Shown here: positions 43,896 to 57,900 of the stretch, piece after piece | Layout of the letters: each line of letters opens with the position of its first letter | Position numbering within the stretch: position 1 is the first letter of the stretch | Assembly: GCA_965212205.1 (NCBI GenBank) | Contig: CBDBUX010000001.1 | Coordinates: 186,001 to 250,000 of the forward strand | DNA: 64,000 nucleotides | From: JAHEJJ01 sp965212205 | GTDB taxonomy: Bacteria > Bacteroidota > Bacteroidia > Flavobacteriales > Flavobacteriaceae | Direction of reading: 5' to 3' | Notes under the pieces: generated by a model | Database searches by the model: none | Told to the model about the DNA's origin: nothing | Seen by the model: only the letters and a program-made list of their open reading frames with translations | Translations under genes and position numbers: made by a program

Positions 43896-45974
43896 ATGAC
43901 CCGTAAATTAATATCCTTACTGTTTTTCCTCCTGGCGTTTTCCCAAATGAACGCCCAGGAGGAATTGCCTATAATCGCATATGATGTGCCTTCCCAGAAT
44001 CTGTTAAAATTCAATAGGTTTCTTATTAATCCTACATTTTCAACGGTTCGTGAAGACAAGTCTTATGTAAATCTATTACACAGAAACCAATCGGTATCTT
44101 TTGATGATAATAATCAACTGTATTTCCTGAGTTATAGTGGGCGTGTTAACGACAGGACGGGGCTTGGCCTTAGCCTGTATACACAACGCGAAGGGATATT
44201 GAGCAACTATGGGGTGCTTGCCAATTATGCCTATGGTATAAAACTAAGCGATAAGAGTAATTTCACTTTTGGTGCGAATCTCTCATATTACAGCAGTGGG
44301 ATCGACGAAGGAAGGGCCAATCCTATTGAGATCGATCCATTCCTCTCGGACTTCGATGACAGTTCTTTACTTTCATTTCAGCCCGGATTCAATATTTCAT
44401 ATGACAAGTTCGATTTTGGAATGTTCGCGGAAAATCTGTTCGACTATAACCTGAAAACCAGCGAAACGGTAACAGAATTTAAAGAAAAAACCTTTTCAGG
44501 ACACCTTCAGTACACCCACACCTTCGAAAATCAGACAGGTATCATCGAAGGAGGTCGACTAATGCCACTGGCAAGAGCCCGGGTAGTAGGCGATCAGGAA
44601 TTCATACTCGGTGGTAACCTTATTTTGGATTTGCCCAAAATCGGTTGGGTACAAGGTGGTTACGATAGTTTCTATGGTGCCTCTGCGGGATTAGGGTTTA
44701 ACCTTAACCGCAGACTTTCTATTGGATACACCATGGAAAAAGGGCTAAGTAACAATTTCGATAATCTTGGTCTTACACATGAAATCTCATTCGCTTATTC
44801 CTTTACTCCCAACCTCACCGAAGACCGTGTGATGCTAGAAGAAGGAGCTGCAGCCCTGGCGCTCAGCGAAGAAGAGCCTGAGGAACTTACCGATGAAGCT
44901 ATCGCTTCCAAGGACAGGGAAATTGAAGAGCTTAAGCAGAGACTTTCTGAAAACGATGCCATTCTAGCAGAATTGATCTTCAGGCAGGATTCGCTTGAAA
45001 ACAACCGGGAACGCGATCTGGAACGTCGATTTGAAATGGTCATGAGAATGGTCAGAGCCGAAACCAGAGGGGAGCGACCCGACCTGGAAGAGGAGGCTAA
45101 AAAGATGTATTTCATCAATAATGACCAGACTGCCATCGCAGCAAATACCACTGAACCAGATCTTGGCAATATAAGAGAAGGAAGAGAGACGCTTTTCGAA
45201 AATACTATTCCCGAAACCAAAAAACCCGAACGAGATTACGCTAAAATAGTAAAAGACAAAACCGATATTGACGCATTTACCAAAGCGGTAAAGCAGAAGA
45301 AGGTGAGCGGTCAGAAATTCCGTGACCTGGAAGGCGTAGCCGATGGCTATTATGTGGTTGCCAATGTTTACAAAGGTGAGCATTACATGAACAAGTTCAT
45401 GAATACCCTGGACGACCAGGGATTTGAATCGGATTATATCGATAACCCTAAAAACGGGATGAAATATGTCTATATCGATCGTTTCGATACCTGGAGTGAA
45501 GCGCTGGCTGCTTATAAATCCAAATTCGGAGGATCATACGATGGAGACCTCTGGATCATGAATGTAGAATCGCGATACTCCAATGAAGCCTATGCTGAAA
45601 ACAGCAGGAAGATCAAAGAAAAGGCTTCCGAATATGACGATACTGTATTACAAAAGAACGTGGTGGTTAGAGACAAAGTCGACACCAACAACAGTCAGGG
45701 TCGCAATTTTCAGATCAATGGGGTAGGGAATGGATATTATATCATCGCAAATGTCTTTGCCAATCCAAAAAATGCCAATCGTTTTGTTAAACTATTAAAT
45801 TCCAGAGGCTTGAACGCCAGCTACTTTATAAATCCGAAAAATAACTATCGGTATGTTTATTTAAAGCGGCATCAGACCTGGACCAACGCACTCATATCTT
45901 ACTACTCAAACCTTAACGAAACGTATGATGACAAAATGTGGATCATGCGTGTCACACCAAACCAAATAACCTAA
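43896..45974 (+). CDS. PorP/SprF-family type IX secretion protein with C-terminal SPOR-like units
   Basis: A 692-residue outer-membrane protein. After a signal peptide (about 1-20, ending MNAQ) residues about 25-310 form the PorP/SprF domain, a predicted beta-barrel. The N-terminal motif is NLLKFNRFLINPTF, and GLGFNLNRRLSIGYTME lies near the barrel's end. A coiled-coil linker (about 330-390) follows, then two SPOR-like units (about 445-555 and 590-690) with GYYVVANVY...YVYIDRFDTWSEAL and GYYIIANVF...YVYLKRHQTWTNAL. The same unit occurs three times in the OmpA/PD40 protein at 20640-23858. SprF proteins are needed to export their neighbouring SprB-type adhesin. The gene overlaps the giant adhesin gene by one base, implying coupling. 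Confidence 0.88.
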   Translation: MTRKLISLLFFLLAFSQMNAQEELPIIAYDVPSQNLLKFNRFLINPTFSTVREDKSYVNLLHRNQSVSFDDNNQLYFLSYSGRVNDRTGLGLSLYTQREGILSNYGVLANYAYGIKLSDKSNFTFGANLSYYSSGIDEGRANPIEIDPFLSDFDDSSLLSFQPGFNISYDKFDFGMFAENLFDYNLKTSETVTEFKEKTFSGHLQYTHTFENQTGIIEGGRLMPLARARVVGDQEFILGGNLILDLPKIGWVQGGYDSFYGASAGLGFNLNRRLSIGYTMEKGLSNNFDNLGLTHEISFAYSFTPNLTEDRVMLEEGAAALALSEEEPEELTDEAIASKDREIEELKQRLSENDAILAELIFRQDSLENNRERDLERRFEMVMRMVRAETRGERPDLEEEAKKMYFINNDQTAIAANTTEPDLGNIREGRETLFENTIPETKKPERDYAKIVKDKTDIDAFTKAVKQKKVSGQKFRDLEGVADGYYVVANVYKGEHYMNKFMNTLDDQGFESDYIDNPKNGMKYVYIDRFDTWSEALAAYKSKFGGSYDGDLWIMNVESRYSNEAYAENSRKIKEKASEYDDTVLQKNVVVRDKVDTNNSQGRNFQINGVGNGYYIIANVFANPKNANRFVKLLNSRGLNASYFINPKNNYRYVYLKRHQTWTNALISYYSNLNETYDDKMWIMRVTPNQIT

Positions 45975-48900
45975 TGAACCAACGCTTTGCTAAAAAATTA
46001 CTTTTAGCCTTTGCGATACTTTTTTGCGCCTTAGGCTATAGTCAGCAGTATAACTCCTTTGAGGTCCGCTATCAGGCGAATATCAGAGGAGATCTCACCT
46101 TTATTGCCAATAACATTGTTAACCGCGATGGTGGTACAGGTAGCACTGAACCCGAAGATCCCTATAACGCAACGGGAAATTCCTCTACTTACAATGACTG
46201 GCTTAACATGCAGTATATCGACGTAGATAGTGACCCCACTACTTTTAGTTCGAGCACAGCTACATTTAATTTTCCTCAAGCCAGTTGTAACCTGATCCGC
46301 TACGCCGGACTCTACTGGGCCGCGACTTATCCCAGTGAGCAGGCCGGACAACCGCTGGGGACCAATCGGCAGAACGATTTTAACCAGGTGAGATTAATGG
46401 TGCCCGGTGGTGCATACGTGGATATTACAGCCGACGAAATCCTATTCGACGGATTTACCAGCGCAGACCCCTCCGTTCAACAAAATAGCCCCTACGCCTG
46501 CTATGCCGACATAACCGCTTTGATCACCGCCATGGCAGATCCCACGGGAGATTATACCATTGCCAATGTCCGTTCTGTGGTGGGATCCTTATCTCCAGGT
46601 GGTGGTGCCTCAGGAGGTTGGACCATAATCATCGCATATGAAAATCCAACGCTTACAGGAAAACTCATCACAACCTTTGATGGTTTTGCACGAGTAAGAA
46701 GTGCAAATCCAACCGTTGATATCAATTACTCCGGTTTTAATACCATCCCTGTAGGTCCGGTTCGAGCCAACATAGGTGCCGCTGCACTTGAAGGTGATAA
46801 CCGAATTACCGGAGATAGGATGCGGATCAGAGCCGCCAGCAACCCTGGTTTTACTACGATAAGCAATGCAGTAAACCCTGCCAACAACTTCTTTAATAGT
46901 AATATCACCCTTAATGGTGCGATCGTAAATACACGGAACCCCAATAGTATTAATACCCTGGGTTATGATACAGACATGTTCCTGTTGAACAACCCGGCAA
47001 ATTCTGTTATTCCGAACGGGGAGACCGATGCCACTTTCAGATTTACCTCCAGTGGAGATCAGTATTATCCCTTTTTCAATTCATTTAATGTTGAGATTAT
47101 TGAACCCAATATTGTCGTTGAGAAAAAGGTAGAAGATATTGCCGGTAACGATATCACAGGACTAGGGGTTAATCTTGGCCAATACCTGGACTATGTTCTT
47201 TCCTTTGAAAATATAGGAAATGACGATGCCACAAACTATATCCTTAGGGATGTTCTGCCTATAAACGTAACCCTTATTGAATCTGATATGGTCTTGCCTC
47301 CAGGTGTGACCTATGTTTATGATCCTGTGGCTCATGAAGTTACTTTTAGCATCCCGGACAACCTGATAGAACAGGGCGACCCTGTTGCCAGTATCAGAAT
47401 GCGGGTTCGTGTAGCGGAAAACTGTTTTGATTTTATCGATGCCTGTTCCGACCTTATCCAAAATCAGGCGTACTCTACTTATGAAGGAGTAATCAATAAT
47501 GCTCAGATCACTGACGACCCCAGTGTCTCCGATTTTGACAACTGTGGATTCATCACTCCTGGTGCGACCAACTTCCTGCTCGATGACCTCGAAAGCTGCG
47601 ATTACAGCAGAACCGTACAGTTGTGCGGTGACGATGTTCTTTTAGACGCAGGAGATAATTTTGATTCCTACGTCTGGTATACAGACGAAAATATGAACTC
47701 TATTATCGATGCGGGTGATACTCTGCTCGATGATGGTGATCCCGATAATGATCCGAGTACCATGTTGGTAAACGATATCGGAATCTATATTGTAGATAAA
47801 ATTGTAGCCGATCCTTGTAAAGGATTTCAAGAGATCATCACCGTAGAATATTTTGGCACTACCCAGACTAACCCAATCGTTGATCTGATTAACGATACTT
47901 CGAATACAGTTGAGGGAGAGGTTGTGATCTGTCCGAACGACGGAGACCTATTGCCACGCATATTTCTTTGCGGCCTGAATGATACTGAACTCATCCAAAT
48001 CAATATTCCTGATGCGCAGAGCATCGAATGGGAACAATTGGACGAGGCAAGTTGTCCGCCGGCGGTTGCTGATTGTGCAAATAAAGATTCTGGATGTGCC
48101 TGGAGTAATGTTGGTAATGGAAATAATTTTATCGCTTCCGATCCTGGTAAATATCGCTTGATTATCAACTACCAGAACGGATGCTTTAGCAGGTTCTATT
48201 TCGATATATTTAAAAACCCTCTAGATCCACAGTACAATGTAACCGATATTATTTGTACTTCTCCGGGTAATATTACTGTAACCAATCTGCCTGCAGATTA
48301 TGAATATCAACTTCTGGATGGTGTTACCGGAAATATCCTTGTTCCTTATGGGCCAAGCCCGAGCTTTACCATCGCGACTAATGGTGCCTATAATATCGAA
48401 ATAAGGCAACAAGGCGTAGTAGACGGATGTATTTTCCGGCTCGACAATATAGGAGTCCTCGAGCGAGATTTTCAGGTGGTTACCACTACCAGAGATACAG
48501 ACTGTAATGGGCTCGGAGAGATATCAATATCGGTTCTAAACGTTGAGCCTCAATACTATTACGAGATTTCCCAGGGTGGGGTAACCGTAGATACCTACGG
48601 CCCATCTGTGGATAATAATTATACGTTCCAGAATCTGAACGATGGGGTTTATGATGTATTGGTGACCACGGACGATGGATGTAACCACACCGAACAGGTA
48701 ACGATCAACGATGTAACCGACCTGGCGGTTAATGCAGTGACTACAAAACCTATCGATTGTACCGATGGCATCATTACTGTTACCGGATCTGGTGGTTTTC
48801 CAAATCCCGATTATCTCTATGCAATATGGAGCTATAACGGAGTAACTACTTATACGGATATCACCGATATTCCACCATCGGAATTCCAGGTAGAAAACGA

Positions 48901-51900
48901 TTTTAATTTTACCAATGGTGAAGAGGGCGACTATGTATTTGTAGTCGTTGATGCCAATAACTGTTGGGAGTTGTCCAATACAGCCACGATAACTGTAGCG
49001 CCATCGATTACTTATACCACCACAGCTGTAGATGAAACTTGTTTGGGAGGTGCGGATGGCTCATTTACTGTTAATGTAACGAACTTTAACGGATACTCGG
49101 TAACCTATACGCTCACCTATCCTGATACCTCAACAGCCACCAATACTTCGGGTATATTTACAGGTCTTGGCCAGGGCAACTATAGTCTTACCCTTACCCA
49201 AACCAATGGTACGGATACCTGCGATTTTGTTGAAACTTTCACCATAAGTGGTCCTGCCACTGCTGTAACAGGTACTGCTGTACTTATTCAGAATTATACC
49301 TGCGTGCAAAACGGGATCATAGAAGCGCAGGGGGTTTCAGGGGGTACTCCGCCTTATGAATACAGTATTGACGGTGTGAATTTTGTTTCGGGAGCCGGCG
49401 CGGAAACCTTTACCAACCTGACCGACGGAACATACAATATTAGTATAAGAGATGCCAGCGGATGTGTGTTTGTAACCAATCCGGTTACAATTGATCCTCT
49501 TAATCCGCCAACGGATCTCACCTTTACGGCAACTCCGCCCAACTGTCCGGCCCAGACCTCTGATGTTACGGCTACCGTTGTAGACGGGGATGCTCCTTAT
49601 CTTTTTGAGATCATAGCGCCTGCGCCAATTGCCGCTACTTCAATTACTGGGAATACTGCAGATTTTGATGGTCTGGCTCCGGGTACCTATACGTTTAGGG
49701 TTACCGACAATGGCGGTTGCGTCTATGAAGAAGATTTCACGATAAATCCTGTTGTACCCATCGCCGTAGTTGGGCAACTTATCAGCAATGTAAGCTGTTT
49801 TGGAGGTTCTGATGGGGAAATACTCTATACCGTTTCAGGCTTTGCCACTTCTTATGACTATGCCGTTACCGGCCCTTCTAGTTTTAATGGCGTTGCCGAA
49901 ACAAATACTACTATTCCACTTAGCGCATTGCCGGCAGGCACCTATGATATTACAGTAACTGATAACGATACCAATTGTACAGATACAGCCTCGGTAGTCG
50001 TTGATCAGCCTGCCGCAGCTTTATCCTTGGGAGTGGTGGAAACTCAGCCTACCTGTACCACCGATGGCAGCGTTATACTAACGGCCACAGACGGATGGGG
50101 AAGCTATACTTATTCGCTTACCTACCCGGATCTTGTGACTATAGTTACCAATACTACAGGAAGCTTTACAGGCCTGAATCAAATGGGCACCTATGAAGCC
50201 TCTGTAACAGATGCTAACGGCTGTGTGGTAACCACAAATTTTGTGCTGAATTCAGCGGTTCCTCCCGTTCTCGCCATCGTCCCTAACGATGTGTGTTATG
50301 ATGATGCGACAGGGCTCACGCTTACCGCCAACGTCACTTCAGGAGGAGATGGTAATTTTGAGTACAGGCTCAACGGAGGTCCCTGGGATACCAATAATGT
50401 GTTTACAGGTCTTAGTTCCGGAACTTATACTATCGACGTAAGAGACGGGAACGACTGTACAGGAACCGATACCATTACCATAAATCCCGAGCTGACGGTG
50501 TCTGCCGTGGCAGCCAATATTACAGCATGTGGGACTACCACCGATGTGACCATTACGGCCGCAGGTGGTGATGGTAATTATGTATACGCCATTGTTGCCG
50601 ATGGTGTTTCACCAATTCCAGCAGATTTTGGTGCCGCAAATCCGATCACGGTTACCGGTGCCGGAGATTACGATGTTTATGTAAGAGATAATAACGGGAA
50701 TGTGACATTTTGTGAGGCGATGTATGATATTACCATCATACAGGACGCTCCAATTGTAATTACCCCCTCGGTTACGCCTAATATATGTTTTGGCGATAGC
50801 AATGGTTCTATAACGCTGACCGTAACCGACGGTATGGCGCCTTATGAATATAGTATCGACAATGGAACTAACTATCAGACTTCAAACGTCTTTGTAAACC
50901 TTCCGGCAGCCACATACCCTGTGCGTGTAAGAGATGCAAACGGATGTGAAGAAACCGCTTCGGTAGTAGTAACAGAGCCCGCACAACTAGTGGCGGAAGC
51001 CGTACAAACACAAGCTTATACCTGCGTACAATTCGGTGAAATTACTATAGGTAGCGTTACACCTACATCTGGTGGATCTGGAGACTATCAATATAGTCTG
51101 AATGGGGGCGCATGGACGCCTTCAACCACTGGTGGTCATGTCTTTAACAATCTAATCGACGGAACCTATACCATAAGGGTTCGCGATGCCAATGCGGTTT
51201 CCTGTGTGATTAGTCTGCCAGATATCATTATCCCTCCGCTGCCAACCGAACCAGTACTTTCTACTACTATAACCTATAATTGTGATGGTTCAGGGAATAT
51301 TACTGTGCTGCCCAATGACCCGAGCTATACCTATAGCCTAAATGCAGGAGCGCCTCAGGCCTCCAATGTATTCAACAATGTTGCCATTGGTAGCCACACC
51401 ATTACTGTAGATTACGGAAGTAGTTGTACAGTCGATACTATCGTTCAGGTGGAAGCAGGTAACGCCTTTACATCGAACATCACTGCTTTTAGCAACCTGC
51501 TTTGTAACGCAGATGCCAGTGGGTCTATCACTTTTGAGATCGAGAACTTCGATCTTGTCAACGGTTTCGAATATGAGGTTAACGGAGGAGGATTTTCAGT
51601 TCCTCAATTCGCTTCTCCGGTAACAGTCAATGGCCTGAGTGCCGGAATGAACACCATTATTGTGAGAGATGTTCTCGATAACAGCTGTTCTATCACCCTA
51701 AATCAAAACCTGACAGAGCCTCTTGCTGTGGTTGCCAGCGCCAGTATAACAGAACAGGCAACCTGTACCAATGCAGGGGCCACCATCACGGCAAGTGCCG
51801 TTGGGGGAACACCTGCTTATGAATACCAACTGGAAGACGACCTGGGTGGAATCATTACTGCCTATCAGTCTGGAACAGTCTTTACCGGAGTGGCTCCTGG

Positions 51901-54900
51901 AGATTATATCGTTCGTGTAAGAGACACCAACGGCTGTGAAGATCCGATCGATGCCGTAATTACAGTGAATCCACCAGACACGGTAACTTTTACAACCACA
52001 CCAACTGCCTGTTATAGCGGAAACAACGACGCCGAAATACAGGTAGATGCAACCGCTGGTAACGGAGGCTATCAATTCAGCATCAACAGCGGGCCCTGGA
52101 TGATCCCAACACCAACAACGGCTACAACATATACATTTAATAATCTTTCCGCTGGAAATTACACCATTGATGTAAGAGACCAATATGGATGTATTGGTGT
52201 CCAACAAAACGTTACCATCAATCCACAATTGCTGGCCAATGCCGTGCTAACAGCAGACCTGACCTGTATTGCTCCGGCTACGATTACAGTAAATGCTACT
52301 GGTGGTTCGGGATCTTATTCCTATGAATGGTCTAACGATGGCGGAACTAACTGGTTCTCTACAAATTTTGTCGGTAATGTGTTTAGTATAAACACTGATG
52401 GCACCTACGATTTCAGGGTAACCGATACAACCGCTCCAGTGGCGTGCACCGTATTATCTAACTCTATCATAGTTAGCCCCGCCGATACCCCGGTGATCAC
52501 CACGGTTACACCTACTCATAATCTGTGTAATGGAGATAGTATCGGAACTCTTGATGTAGTCATCGACACCTCTATAGGCAGTCCGCCTTATGTGATCAAT
52601 GTTGTGGAGACCATTTCTGCAACCAACTATGGAACACAAACCACAGGCTTACCTGCAGGAGATTATGAAGTCACTATTACAGATGATAAAGGATGTGTTT
52701 CTTTACCGTTCCCTGTAACCATAACCGAGCCTGCTGCTTTAGCATATAGTATCAACCTGGTGCCGATTACCTGTAATCCGGCTACGGGTACCGATCCTGG
52801 ATCTATAACTGTTGAAAACCTAACGGGTGGTACTGCGGAATATACGTACTACCTGACAGGAAATAATGGCTATGCTGCCTCTTATCTTACTACAGCCGGA
52901 GGTGAGGACCATACCTTTGCCATCCTCGAGTTTGGTATATATGAAGTAGATGTTGTAGATGCCAATGGTTGTTCACTAAGGACTACAAATATCATCGCTT
53001 CCCCGCCAAACGACCTGGACATTGATGTTTCTACCGCAACGGCCAATTGCGCTGTAGGTGGAACCGCTATAGTTACGGTTTCTTCTGCTGTAGGAAGTGG
53101 TAATTACGAATTTGGTATTCTCGATAGTTATGCCATACCCTATGCTTCGGTCTATCAGCCCGCAGACGGCCCTCCGGGAGACACCTCTACTTTTACAGGC
53201 TTAGTCCCTGGTGTAACATACACTTTCGTAGTACACGATCTGACGACGAATTGTTATTATTTTGAAAGTGCTGCCACGCCAATCGATACACCTTCAGCTA
53301 TGACCATATCACCGGTTGTAGTGGCTAATGTAACCTGTACAGGCGCCATGGATGGCGATGTAAGCTTTGATTTCGACAACTTTGATGTTGGGGCTACCCA
53401 GGTCGATTACGAAATTTTTAATGCTCAGTCTAATCTTACCACTGGTTTTACTGGTTCTGCCTTGGTTAACCCTCCTGCCGGACCTGTTACCATAAGTAAT
53501 TTTGCCACCTTACCCCCAGGGGTGTACTACCTCCTGCTTACGGAAGTGGGTGGTGCGTTCAGTGGTTGTACGGTAGGTTCGCCTAATTTTACAGTTGATG
53601 AAGCAACCAATCTGCTCAGTGTTACAGCTGCTTCCCCTACCAATGATAATTGTAACCCAAATGCCGGAGTAATTACTGCTACGGCCCAATTTGGAACGCC
53701 TCCTTATGAATATCAGTACCTTATAAATACAGCACCTGCGCCAACTGCAACCTCACCAGGTTGGACAACCGCTACGACCGCGAATGTGGAATCGGGAGAT
53801 TATATCGTGTATGTAAAAGACGATTATGGATGTATCCAAAGCGACCCCGTTACCGTTATACTCGATCCAAGTCCAGAGATCTCAATCGCTATTGTTGATG
53901 AATGTGCTCCTGAAGGTACATTTGAGATGTTGGTGACTCTAGATGTGGCCGGTGTTGCCCCATATCAGCTCAGTGTTAACGGTGGACCATATCAGAACAT
54001 CGTCTTTAACGGAAGTAATCAGTATACAGTCAGTGGCCTGAGTTCAGGTGCGGGGCAGTCCATTTCTGTCCGCGATGTGAACGGATGTCTGGAAACCGAC
54101 CCGTTTGATATCATCGCTCCTCTTGAGTTTACGGTGCTGCAAACCGCGCTGTTAGATTGCGAACCAGGAGCTGCCGCGAATGCGGAAATCACTATCGAAG
54201 TAACCTCAGGTTCTGGAAATTACGATTTCGAAATTGATGGTCCAGGTCTGGTCGACCAGCCCAGAACGGCTTTGAGTTCCAATCCTTTTACATGGACAGG
54301 TGCCAGCGCAGCCGGGCCTTACGATGTGATCATCTATGACAATAATACCTCGCCTCCAAACTGTGCACAGAGTGTAACTATCGATGTGCCTAACGCAGTG
54401 CTGCCGGTCTTTACAGAAACCCATATCGATGTAACTTGCAATGGAGGTACAGATGGCAGTATAACACTCACCGAAGTAGACAACGGCTTAAGTCCGCTTG
54501 TTTTTACGCTTACACCTATGCCTCCGGGAGTTGTACTGGTAGGAAATACCTTTGAGAATGTACCTGCGGGCACCTACGATGTTCGGGGAACTGGATCAAA
54601 TGACTGTTTTACGGATATCTTTAGTATTGTAATCGACGAGCCGAATGCCATAGCCGTTCCTGCCCCAATCGTGGTTGAATTTGGCTGTGCTTCCGGCAAT
54701 AACGTAGATAATGCTTCGATCACTATAGACGATACAGGCATTACCGGTGGAAGTGGAACATATACCATTTACGAATTTATAAACGACCAGGGAACACCCG
54801 CTCCGGGAGACGACGTGGTGGTCCAAACCGGGTCTAACACAACTTATATAGAAACGAATCATGCCGGAGGCAGCTATACTATCAATGTATATGATAGCAA

Positions 54901-57900
54901 TGGATGTATTGGTACTACCAATGCTACCATCTTGCCTTACGATGAATTGCTGACAGCTACAGCTGCTATTACCAATCCTATTACCTGTAATCCGGGTATG
55001 GATGGAGAGATTACCATTACCGTCACTTCGGTAAATATGGATCCGACAAGATTCGAATACAGTATAGACAATGGTGCAAATTATCAGGTGTCGAATATCT
55101 TTTCTGGACTTGCTGCTGGTGCTTACAACTTCCTGATCAGACATATCGATACAGGATGTATCATCACCGCCTCAGAAACTATCTTGGACCCCAATACCTT
55201 CACCATTGATGTGGTGATCGTAGACGACGTAGTCTGTTATGGAACTGCCAGCGGACAGGTTACCCTGGAACTGGTTGATGCTACATATGTTGGCCCGTTC
55301 GACTGGAATATTTACGATACCAATGGCACTCCATTAAATACAGCTGATGATGTGCTGGTCACCAATGGAACCAGTCCTACAAATGGACCTACTGCTGCAA
55401 TAAACCTACCGGAAGGTGAATATCTGGCAGAAGTGATCCAAAACAATCATCCTTTCTGCACCAACACAAGCCTGTTCAATATTGCAGGTCCTCCAGCAGC
55501 CATTACTGCCAATACTGACGTTATGCCTATCACTTGTATTGGCAATGATGGAAGTATTGAAATTATAGATGTTGTAGGTGGTTGGGGTGGATATACATAC
55601 TATGTCGGGACTGTTCCTCCAACTGGACCAGGAGACTATGTAGCCGGTCCGTTATTCGATAATCTATCGCCAGGCACCTATGAAGCCTGGGTGATCGATG
55701 CCAATGGTTGCGAACAAATGGTTCAGAACAACATTGTGCTGGCCGATCCGGTTCCGATCACGGCAAGCCTCCAGATCAACCAGGAGAATTGTATCAACAT
55801 AGAAGGTGAAATAGAAGTAATTGGTGTTACCGGCGGACAGGGTAGTAATTATACCTATCAGCTTATCAGGGACGCAGCTCCTTTTGGTGCCCCACAAAAC
55901 ACCACTATTTTCAGTGGACTGGGTGCGGGAGTCTATGAAGTAGTAGTAACCGATCAGTGGTCTTGTACATTTACCACACCACCTGTTGAACTTTATGAAG
56001 AAGTGGTACTTGTAGGTAATGTGATTAAGCCTATCGACTGTTCTGTTTCACCCGATGGAGAAATCACTATTACGGCTACAGGAGGTTCCGGTAACTTCGA
56101 TTATGTTGTTACTTTCCCCGACCTGGTAACTACGGCTATCAATGGTACCGGAGTGTTTACCGGACTAAATCAGCCAGGAACGTACACCTTCGTGGTGAGC
56201 GATCTTAATACCACTCCAAATTGTACATATACTATCGCCATGGACCTAGATGCGCCAACTCCGGTGACATTTGATCCACATACTATAGTTGATGTAAGTT
56301 GTAACGGACTGAGTGATGGTAGTATCACCGTCAATCTAGTGCCAACAGCTCCCGGTGTAAATGATAACCCTCCATATGTATACAATTTATACAGTGGGGT
56401 GGTATTGATTGCAGGTCCTCAGGCCGATCCCACCTTTACCGGTCTTGCGGCGGGCACATACGATGTTGAAGCCGTTTCAGTGAGAGGTTGTTCTTTGAGG
56501 GAGACCGTGGTGGTTAATGAGCCTGCCGTTCTTACGGCAACGGCGGTTGCTAGCCCGTTTGCCTGTAATCCTGATAATACCGTCAATACCTCAACAATTA
56601 CAGTTACTGTTCCGGTGGGTGCGGGAACTGCCCCATATCTCTACAGTATTGACAATATAAACTTCCAGGCCTCGAACACTTTTGATATTGTTGACAACGG
56701 AGCTATTCAGAATATTACGGTTTATGTTGCCGACGATAACGGGTGTACAACAACCACCGGAGTTATCATAGACCCAATAAATGTATTTACTGCTGTGGTT
56801 TCACAGGATGTTGCGATCAGTTGTGCAGGGCCCGAAGAGGTTACCATCACGGTTACCGACGATGGTAATCCTGCAAACGTATACACTTTCGAACTGTTAC
56901 CTGTTGGAAATCCTAATGGTTCGCTTACAGCAACGCCAACCAATGTAACGGCAGAATTCGATCTTACGGCTCCCGGGACTTATACCTTCCGTGTTACGGA
57001 TACGAGTACAGGGTGTTATGTCGATACCGCACCTTATACCATTGTCCCATACGACCTAATCGATGTTGTCGCTACGGCCACAGCTCCGGTAGTCTGTTTT
57101 GGAGATACCAATGGTGCGCTTGAAATTAATGTGAGTGGTTATACCGGTCCTTATACTTATGAAATATTTACTGATGCAGGTGTAACTACCGGAATCAGTG
57201 GTGCCGGTGATACGGCGACAAATCCGTTTACAATTAGTGGTCTGTCGGGTGGTAATTACTTCGTGCGCGTCACAGAATCTAACAATCCATTATGTGTGGA
57301 GGATTCTAACATCATTACCATCGTTTCTCCGGATATGCCACTTATCACAACGGTAAATCCTGTTGCCAATGTGACCTGTACAAACGACCAGGGCGAGATC
57401 CTGGTGGATCCAAGTGGTGGGTTTGCGCCTTACGACATAATCCTGACTAATACCACAACTACACAGGTTTATAATGCAGCCGGGGTAACCAGTTTCGTTT
57501 TTGGAGGCCTCTCTGCCGGTAATTTCACCATCGACATTACCGACGCCAATGGTTGTATTATAAACGATACGGAAATATTGATTCAGCCTGTTCCAATCAC
57601 AGCCGATATCACGGCAGTTCCATTGGCATTGCAATGTTTTGGTGATACCAATGCAACCGTGACGGCAATAAATGTTCTGGGCGGTGAAGGAAGTTATCAA
57701 TATCAATTGAATTACTACGATATAACGGGTACTACCATAGATTTTAGCAGTGGTGCGCAAACCAGTCCGATATTTAACAATGTGGGCGCCGGAATCTATA
57801 GTATTACTGTGTCCGACAGCTGGAACTGCGACGTGGAAACTATTCAGGTTACCATTACTGAACCAACTGAGGTAGAAGCAGCTCTAATTCAGCTTACGCC

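Noticed and set aside
51698..52228. A 176-codon minus-strand frame (with several others) inside the giant adhesin gene.
   Set aside because: Antisense shadows of the biased codon use of the repeats; Cys/Ser/Gly-rich translations without any family character.
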